From positions 1 through 7,637 of the forward strand of contig QMOE01000090.1 of assembly GCA_003648125.1 (NCBI GenBank): DNA of 7,637 bases, given 5' to 3'. This DNA is from Chloroflexota bacterium. GTDB taxonomy: Bacteria; Chloroflexota; Anaerolineae; B4-G1. The position numbers and the translations under genes are program-made. Positions 1 through 4,880 of the stretch are shown here, in pieces (position 1 is the stretch's first letter; every line of letters starts with the position of its first letter). Below the pieces are notes generated by a model. It did not search any database. It saw nothing but the letters and a program-made list of their open reading frames with translations, and was not told the origin of the DNA.

Positions 1-277
1 CTTCCACGGTTTGAACAAAGTGAGCAGGGTCACGAGATAGCGCTCCCTGCGCCAAAACTACGAACAAGTCAGCCGTCGCCTTGTCAACCTCCAACGTCGC
101 TTCGGCCCGCTCCGTCTCCTCCTCCATCACCACCAGAGCCTGGTTCAGGCGAGAGACAAACACATAGTTGAGAGCATTGGCCAGTAGGAGCAGAGCCAGG
201 ACAGTAACCATGCTCCCCACGAGCAGGGCGCGGACGCTTATGCCACGCGCGGTGAAAACTGGCTTCGATTCACTCAT
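1..277 (-). CDS. N-terminal part of a membrane sensor-like protein (runs off window)
   Basis: Only the first 92 codons are present; the reading frame stays open to the window edge. The ATG at 277-275 overlaps the TGA stop of the upstream gene (ATGA), and GAGGA lies 6 nt before it, so the start is well supported. The protein has a short, basic cytoplasmic N-terminus (R11, R16), one strong membrane helix at about residues 17-41, and then a polar, heptad-like segment (about 43-70, rich in E, A, L and V) that would lie outside the membrane. This is how many single-span sensor kinases or chemoreceptor-like proteins with a helical extracytoplasmic domain begin. The three preceding genes are also signalling genes, which favours another sensor, possibly the next kinase of the array. 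No output domain is visible, so kinase, GAF sensor and receptor remain equally possible. Confidence 0.75.
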   Translation of the reverse strand, partial: MSESKPVFTARGISVRALLVGSMVTVLALLLLANALNYVFVSRLNQALVVMEEETERAEATLEVDKATADLFVVLAQGALSRDPAHFVQTVE

Positions 278-2022
278 ATTCCTTCCTCACTAGTTGGCGC
301 ACCCAACTGCACAAAAGCGCCGGAAGCGCCCAGGGCGGTGGCCGTTTCGTGGATCGCGGTTTGCAGCAACCTGTCCATGTCAATGGCGCGGCGCATCCTG
401 TCGGTGATCTCGCGGGTTATCTGCTCGCGAGAAGCACGGCGCTGTGTATCGTCCATCAGGCGCAAGTTCTCGACACTCAGCGCGACCTGTTCGGCAATGG
501 TTTCCGCCATGGCAATCTCTCCGGTTTTCCACGGCCGCGGTTGGCGCGTTTCGTGCAGAGTCATTGTGCCTATGACCTGCCCCCGTAGCTTTAAAGGAAC
601 TATGAGCGCCGTCTGTGCTGCGACCTTTTCGCCAGACCGCAGCGCGGGGACGTCCTGAGCTACCGACCTCCCATGCATCACAGCAGCACGCTGGGCCTGG
701 CGCAAGAACTCTTCGTCCCCCAAATCAGTCCCCGGCTGAGTGTAATCCGCTCGGATTACCGGCCTCACACTCAGAAACTTTTCCCATGCCTTGGCCAGGT
801 AGCGCCGGTGGACAGCCCGAGTTTCTTCCAGAGCGGCCTCAGTCTGATTAAAGAGCCTGGCGTTGTCAATCGCCACCGCTATTTGATCGGCCATCGTCTG
901 CAGAACAGAAAGGTCAGTCTCGTCGAACGATGTCTCTTGTGTACTTTGCACGTTCAGTGCACCTAGAATATGGCCGCGGGAGCGCAGCGGCAGTGCGATT
1001 TCCGAGCGCGTGTGCGGCATAGAAAGGACATCAAACCGCGCCGTGCCCTCTTTCATCCCCATCGTGATGCGAGCCTGCCGGTGGGTGATGCACCAACCAA
1101 CCGAGGTCGCATCGTCCAGCGACAGTTTGTGCCCCATTTCCAGCAGCAATTTTCCGGCCTCACCGGTGGCGGCTTTCAGCACAGCAAATTGCTCACCGGT
1201 GTTCTCGCTGGTCTTGTCGAGCAGGAATAGGCCCACGTAATACACGCCCAGAGACTCGAATCCCTCCTGAACCCGGTCTACCACCTCGGCGAACAACATC
1301 CCTGGGTCCAGAATGGAGGAACCGGCGTGAGCAATTTTGGTCGTCGTCTGCAACTTGGCGCTCTGCCGTTGCAATTGCTCGTTAGTCACCTCCAGGTCCC
1401 GCGTCTTGGCCCGCAACTCTCTCTGGGCTACGCTCATTCCTTTCAGCGATTCCAACCAGCCCTGGCTGAACGACCGCAGGGATACTATCAAAATAATCAC
1501 TATAAACAAGAAAGAGATGCCCTCATCACGCAATGGGATCAACGCGCCCAAGTCTTGGGCCACTTGAGGCACAAACCACGCTCGATTGATGGCAATGGCA
1601 AAGAAGATGTAGGTAAGACCAATGACAACTCCACTCACGATACCAGATCGCAGGCCCAACAGAACAAAGGCCAGCACCGGGAGCAGCAACAGCCAAACAC
1701 GTCCACTTCCAGGCAACCCTCCCCGCGCAAAAAGGATGCAACCCAGCATATAGACGAGCGAGATAAAGAACAGAACCCGAACGCGATAACCCAGGCCACG
1801 CCAGGCCCACACCACCAGCACAGCCACCCAGCCGGCGAAGAAGGGAAGCATCGCAATCCACCACTCTGATGTATTCATGTATGCCGACATTGAAACGGCA
1901 CTCAATATCACCGCTGCCAGGCCACCGACTACTGCGGTCAGCAACATGTAATGCAAAAGCACGTCCCGGCGACGCTGGATTTCGACATCCCATTCTGGCG
2001 CAGCTTGTATCTTGCTGTTCAT
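274..2022 (-). CDS. Six-TM membrane protein with two GAF domains, no kinase output
   Basis: 582 residues from the ATG at 2022. This start is chosen because GAGGGA (2034-2029) lies 6 nt upstream; the in-frame ATG at 2028 would have no spacing, and the ATG at 2163 lies inside an inserted element. Six hydrophobic helices are visible at about residues 21-45, 54-73, 81-100, 108-123, 126-145 and 167-183. A positive N-terminus (RRR near 17-19) fits cytoplasmic ends. A coiled coil follows at about 193-229. GAF1 (about 230-390) has the canonical phrases VGW..THRQ, TRSEIALPL and LNVQST. A second, shortened and degenerate GAF (about 404-521) begins with an HRRYLAKAWEKF segment and keeps IVPLKLRGQVIGTM. 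The tail at 527-573 resembles that of the 893-residue neighbour. There is no HisKA, HATPase, GGDEF, EAL, HD-GYP or phosphatase signature. The six helices could form a ligand- or membrane-sensing module, but I do not recognise the family. It is probably a signalling accessory protein; its partner is unknown. Confidence 0.85.
   Translation of the reverse strand: MNSKIQAAPEWDVEIQRRRDVLLHYMLLTAVVGGLAAVILSAVSMSAYMNTSEWWIAMLPFFAGWVAVLVVWAWRGLGYRVRVLFFISLVYMLGCILFARGGLPGSGRVWLLLLPVLAFVLLGLRSGIVSGVVIGLTYIFFAIAINRAWFVPQVAQDLGALIPLRDEGISFLFIVIILIVSLRSFSQGWLESLKGMSVAQRELRAKTRDLEVTNEQLQRQSAKLQTTTKIAHAGSSILDPGMLFAEVVDRVQEGFESLGVYYVGLFLLDKTSENTGEQFAVLKAATGEAGKLLLEMGHKLSLDDATSVGWCITHRQARITMGMKEGTARFDVLSMPHTRSEIALPLRSRGHILGALNVQSTQETSFDETDLSVLQTMADQIAVAIDNARLFNQTEAALEETRAVHRRYLAKAWEKFLSVRPVIRADYTQPGTDLGDEEFLRQAQRAAVMHGRSVAQDVPALRSGEKVAAQTALIVPLKLRGQVIGTMTLHETRQPRPWKTGEIAMAETIAEQVALSVENLRLMDDTQRRASREQITREITDRMRRAIDMDRLLQTAIHETATALGASGAFVQLGAPTSEEGI
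281..288 (-). promoter_or_regulatory. Ribosome binding site for the gene starting at 277
   Basis: On the minus strand this reads GAGGAAGG. Its GAGGA part ends 6 nt before the ATG at 277. The site lies inside the 3' end of the upstream coding sequence, which fits translational coupling through the ATGA overlap. Confidence 0.7.
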
Positions 2023-2028
2023 TGACAT

Positions 2029-2034
2029 TCCCTC
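2029..2034 (-). promoter_or_regulatory. Ribosome binding site fixing the start at 2022
   Basis: The site reads GAGGGA on the minus strand, with a 6-nt gap to the ATG at 2022. The neighbour starting at 4880 has the same hexamer and the same gap. It lies outside the inserted element, so it survived the insertion. Confidence 0.75.
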
Positions 2035-2047
2035 AACTAGATCCACA

Positions 2048-2056
2048 CTCGACACC
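2048..2056. repeat. Target-site duplication, copy 1
   Basis: CTCGACACC directly abuts the terminal inverted repeat that begins at 2057. It is identical to 2178-2186. Confidence 0.85.
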
Positions 2057-2073
2057 CAGCAATTCCCGTTTTG
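2057..2073 (+). repeat. Terminal inverted repeat, left end of the MITE
   Basis: CAGCAATTCCCGTTTTG pairs with 2161-2177 with a single mismatch (2071 against 2163). The outer 14 bp are perfect. Confidence 0.85.
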
Positions 2074-2077
2074 TAGC

Positions 2078-2095
2078 CGCGATTTCCAAATCGCG
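2078..2095. repeat. Internal palindrome 1 of the MITE
   Basis: CGCGATTT and AAATCGCG form 8-bp arms around a 2-nt centre. The sequence is self-complementary and also partly complementary to 2122-2144, so two alternative folds are possible. Confidence 0.75.
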
Positions 2096-2121
2096 TCTGT
2101 TTTCCCACGTAAAGCACCCTG

Positions 2122-2139
2122 CGCGATTGCGAAATCGCG
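2122..2139. repeat. Internal palindrome 2 of the MITE
   Basis: CGCGATT and AATCGCG form 7-bp arms around GCGA. It is a near copy of palindrome 1, which suggests the element's core is built from one duplicated or inverted short motif. Confidence 0.75.
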
Positions 2140-2160
2140 GTTACGACCTGACTTTTCACC

Positions 2161-2177
2161 CATAACGGGAATTGCTG
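2161..2177 (-). repeat. Terminal inverted repeat, right end of the MITE
   Basis: On the minus strand this reads CAGCAATTCCCGTTATG and matches the left end in 16 of 17 positions. The ATG at its inner edge (2163-2161) is the false upstream start of the six-TM GAF gene. Confidence 0.85.
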
Positions 2178-2186
2178 CTCGACACC
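2178..2186. repeat. Target-site duplication, copy 2
   Basis: CTCGACACC directly follows the terminal inverted repeat that ends at 2177. The bases next to the two copies differ (A at 2047 against G at 2177; C at 2057 against G at 2187), so the duplication is exactly 9 bp. Confidence 0.85.
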
Positions 2187-2198
2187 GAGGAGCAGCAT

Positions 2199-4880
2199 CT
2201 ATCCCTCAAACGCTTCGACGTTCAGTTCGATGGAGACGTGCGGCACTCCCAGCGATCGAGAGAGTTCCTCCGCCGTAACCTGTAGAACTTGCTCCACATC
2301 CACAGCGCGGCGGACGCGGTCAACCACTTGGAGAGTTATCTGCTCCTGTTTCACGCGCCGCTGCGATTCCTCCATCAATTGAGCGCGCTCCAGCGCCACC
2401 GCCGCCTGGTCGCTGAGAACCTCATAGAGGCGCAGAGCAGCATCCGAGAACAAACCAGGGGTGGTACGCAACACGACGACCTGACCAATCACCTCATCTC
2501 CAGAGCGCAAGGGGATGTTGACCAACGCTCGCGTATCTGTCGCCAAAAAGACCTGGCGGGCACTCTGAGGTAACCGGTCATCATGCTCCACGTCAGTCAC
2601 CACCAATAACTTGCTCACCATTTCAAAGGGAAAGGGACTCTCTACGATTGGAAGCCGCAGGCCAGCCTTGAACTGAGGTTCTCGATCTCGCCGCCACACT
2701 CCCAAGTACACCAGGGCTTGAGGCTCGCCGCTGGGTGAAAATTCAAACTCTACTGCAAGGCATCCATCAGCGCCTGTATCGGCCACAGAGGCGATGATCG
2801 CATCGGCAACTTCGCTGGCAGACGTGGCCGTAGTCAAGCGGCGGCTGGCGCGGTAGATGAGGCTAGTCGCCTCCAGCATTGCCGTCTCGTCGGAAACCCG
2901 GCGGGCGTTTTCGATGGCAATAGCAACCTGATTAGCCATGCTTTGCAGCGTGCGCACATCGTCTTTGTCGAAAGCAGCCTCTTCGGTAGATTGAACATTC
3001 AGCACACCTATCACCCGACCACTAATCATCAGCGGGATAGTCATCTCGGAGCGAGTGTAAGGGAGAAGAGGATTGGCAAAACGGACGGCGTCCTCTCCCA
3101 CATCCAGAGCAACGCGAGGTTGACGATGTAGGGCAGTCCAGCCAACCATGCTGGTGTTGTCAACAGCCAGGTGATGCCCTTGGACTTTCATCTGCCTCCC
3201 GGCCTCACCGGTAGCCTCCCGGAGGATGGCCCACTCTCCCGCTTCATCCAATAAGAAAATACCAGCGTGGTAAAAGTTAAAACGATCACGGATCAACTCT
3301 ACCGTCTTGCGCAGCAATTGATCTACGTCAAAGATGGAAGTGATCGTCTGCCCCACTTCGGCGCTGGCCTCCAATTGGATGGCCCGCCGCTGAAGAGCAT
3401 AGTTGGCTTTCTGGAGGGCCTGGGTTCGATCTGCCACTCGCTGTTCCAGCCCCTCCATCAGTTCGCGTAACTGGACAGCCATCGCGGCAAAAGCCTGGGA
3501 CAGAATGCCTGTCTCGTCATCACCTGCCGGTGGGAGCGGAGCGTCCCACTGCCCCATTCCAATCTGTTGAGCCGCAGTCGCTAGTCTACGGATTGGGTTT
3601 ACCAGCCGATTGGTCAGTAATAAACCAATCCCCATCACGATGATAAGAACACCGCCACCAAAAGGCAAGATGCGCGCCAGCACTAGCGACCTGATCAAAG
3701 TCTCCAGCTCGCCCTCTAAATCGCCTACGGCCCGAAGCACTGTTTCCGCGTCCACGACGTTAGCCAGGCTCCATCCTGTGCTCTCCAATGGAGCGTAGGC
3801 GACGAATAATTCCCGCCCCCCTACTTCCAGGGTATCGAAGCCGGTTGAGCCGGACATCATTTCCGTCAATATGGGAGCAAACTCGGCCGTGACCCCGCTC
3901 AAATCGGCTCCCACTTCGTTCGGCTCGGGATGACGCCCCAGGATGTCCTGGTAGCCCTGCTCCGGGAGAGCAATGGCGTGCCCCGTATCGTCAATGAGAA
4001 AGGAGTAACCACTACCAAGTAATCTGCTCTTTTCTATACTGGAGCTAATGTCCTCCAGGGTAGCGTCAATGCCGACGACACCGATAAACTCGTCCTCAGT
4101 ATAGACGGGGGCAGCGGCTGTGACCATCAAGCCTTTACCAGTCGCGTCAACATAGACCGGCGACCAGACCACCGCCCGCTCCGGGTTGTTCTCCGGGGCC
4201 GCGCCCGCGTACCAGGGGCGTTGAGTAACACTAAAGTCCGAGGGAACGAGGGCCCCCAGGTTGACGTTGGGGTAATACAACAGTGCATCTCGCTCCGTCC
4301 CCAGGTAAATCGCCACCGTGCTGGGATCGCTCTCGTACACCGGAACGAAAGTGAAATCTAAATACGCACCCAGTTCCAGGGTTTTCAGCAACTCTTGATC
4401 CACATCCACAAAGTCAGGGACAAAGGCACTGCTGACGTCGGTTTCGCTATTCATATACTGCCCATCGGGGCCGGTGAACATACGCTCGTCGGCCTGCCAC
4501 CAAGTTCCGCTGAACGCCCCGGGATTCTCAAAAATGCCCGCAGCAACCTGCGCTACGTTCGCAGCGTCTTGCTGCACACTCGCCAGTATCAAATCATTCG
4601 CCTGAACATCGCCAGCTGTCACCTGGCGTAGATATTCCTCTGCCTGCATGCGTAGCGCCTCAGTGCTGACCTGTCGCGCCCTCGCTCCCACATTCTGGAC
4701 CGAGCTAACACCCAGGTAACTAACGGTGAACACAGAAAGAGCTGTCAAGCCCAATAGTAACACCAACAATCGCGTCCGAATGCTGTGTCTGGCCAATGGC
4801 TGATGCCAGTGAATATCATCAGAAAATAGCGTCGGCCGTTCCTTCCTCTGCGGGCCGACTGTTCCCGGTGTCTCGCTCAT
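2199..4880 (-). CDS. dCache-HAMP-GAF-GAF membrane receptor lacking a kinase domain
   Basis: 893 residues. The ATG at 4880 overlaps the kinase stop (ATGA) and has GAGGGA 6 nt upstream. A cytoplasmic N-terminus of about 35 residues leads to TM1 (about 36-58). A periplasmic dCache-type domain (about 85-385) contains R221-P-W223-Y224, Y243-V-D245 and G-I-D272, followed by TM2 (about 402-423). The HAMP (about 424-476) has P429 and the D455-E456 pair. A signalling helix (about 477-510) contains KANY and QRRAIQL. GAF1 (about 511-660) has the canonical VGW, YTRSEM, GVLNVQSTEE and IENAR elements. GAF2 (about 682-832) is more divergent, with ALVNIPL and VIGQVVVL. The tail (833-893) looks like the first helix and strand of another GAF and then stops. 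No catalytic domain is present. It probably senses an extracytoplasmic small molecule, plus whatever the GAFs bind. The upstream coupled kinase is the obvious candidate partner, by inference. It is not visibly truncated by mutation, because the sister protein ends in the same way. Confidence 0.9.
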   Translation of the reverse strand: MSETPGTVGPQRKERPTLFSDDIHWHQPLARHSIRTRLLVLLLGLTALSVFTVSYLGVSSVQNVGARARQVSTEALRMQAEEYLRQVTAGDVQANDLILASVQQDAANVAQVAAGIFENPGAFSGTWWQADERMFTGPDGQYMNSETDVSSAFVPDFVDVDQELLKTLELGAYLDFTFVPVYESDPSTVAIYLGTERDALLYYPNVNLGALVPSDFSVTQRPWYAGAAPENNPERAVVWSPVYVDATGKGLMVTAAAPVYTEDEFIGVVGIDATLEDISSSIEKSRLLGSGYSFLIDDTGHAIALPEQGYQDILGRHPEPNEVGADLSGVTAEFAPILTEMMSGSTGFDTLEVGGRELFVAYAPLESTGWSLANVVDAETVLRAVGDLEGELETLIRSLVLARILPFGGGVLIIVMGIGLLLTNRLVNPIRRLATAAQQIGMGQWDAPLPPAGDDETGILSQAFAAMAVQLRELMEGLEQRVADRTQALQKANYALQRRAIQLEASAEVGQTITSIFDVDQLLRKTVELIRDRFNFYHAGIFLLDEAGEWAILREATGEAGRQMKVQGHHLAVDNTSMVGWTALHRQPRVALDVGEDAVRFANPLLPYTRSEMTIPLMISGRVIGVLNVQSTEEAAFDKDDVRTLQSMANQVAIAIENARRVSDETAMLEATSLIYRASRRLTTATSASEVADAIIASVADTGADGCLAVEFEFSPSGEPQALVYLGVWRRDREPQFKAGLRLPIVESPFPFEMVSKLLVVTDVEHDDRLPQSARQVFLATDTRALVNIPLRSGDEVIGQVVVLRTTPGLFSDAALRLYEVLSDQAAVALERAQLMEESQRRVKQEQITLQVVDRVRRAVDVEQVLQVTAEELSRSLGVPHVSIELNVEAFEG

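Larger units (their letters stand above)
2057..2177. mobile_element. MITE-like non-autonomous element, 121 bp, with TIRs and 9-bp TSD
   Basis: The ends are perfect 14-bp inverted repeats: CAGCAATTCCCGTT at 2057-2070 and its reverse complement at 2164-2177. Extending to 17 bp gives 16 matches. The element is flanked by an exact 9-bp direct repeat, CTCGACACC, at 2048-2056 and 2178-2186, and the repeat does not extend further on either side. Inside are two palindromes (2078-2095 and 2122-2139), which also pair with each other: 2073-2085 against 2132-2144, 12 of 13 with one G.T. It encodes no transposase, so it would depend on an enzyme supplied elsewhere. Nine-bp duplications are known for IS4-group, IS1 and some IS256-type elements; I cannot assign the family. 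In the transcript it would form a long structured hairpin between two operon genes. It is open in the frame of the downstream gene, adding 47 spurious codons to the longest ORF. Confidence 0.88.
2023..2198. other. Intergenic region enlarged by a MITE insertion
   Basis: This is the only non-coding gap in the window, 176 bp between the TAG at 2201-2199 and the start at 2022. Removing the 121-bp element and one copy of the 9-bp duplication leaves 46 bp, in keeping with the tight spacing elsewhere. I see no convincing promoter and no T-tract that would make an intrinsic terminator in the direction of transcription. Confidence 0.8.

Noticed and set aside
1327..1869. Plus-strand ORF of 180 codons
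   Set aside because: It lies wholly antisense to the membrane-helix part of the six-TM GAF gene. Its Q/N/P/H-rich product is what complementary reading of hydrophobic codons gives, and it has no recognisable domain.
1526..1993. Minus-strand ORF of 155 codons in another frame
   Set aside because: It overlaps the six-TM region out of frame; its Cys/Trp/Arg-rich composition is a frame-shift artefact.
2073..2144. The repeated CGCGATT motifs as a CRISPR array
   Set aside because: There are only two copies, in inverted and palindromic arrangement, with no regular spacers.
2057..2177. The inverted repeat as an intrinsic transcription terminator
   Set aside because: No run of T follows the stem in the direction of transcription, and the terminal inverted repeats with a 9-bp duplication explain it better as a mobile element.
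2199..2400. A frameshifted kinase domain after the dCache receptor
   Set aside because: No H box, N box or G box motif appears between this gene's second GAF and the next gene, so the lack of a kinase is not a simple frameshift within the window.
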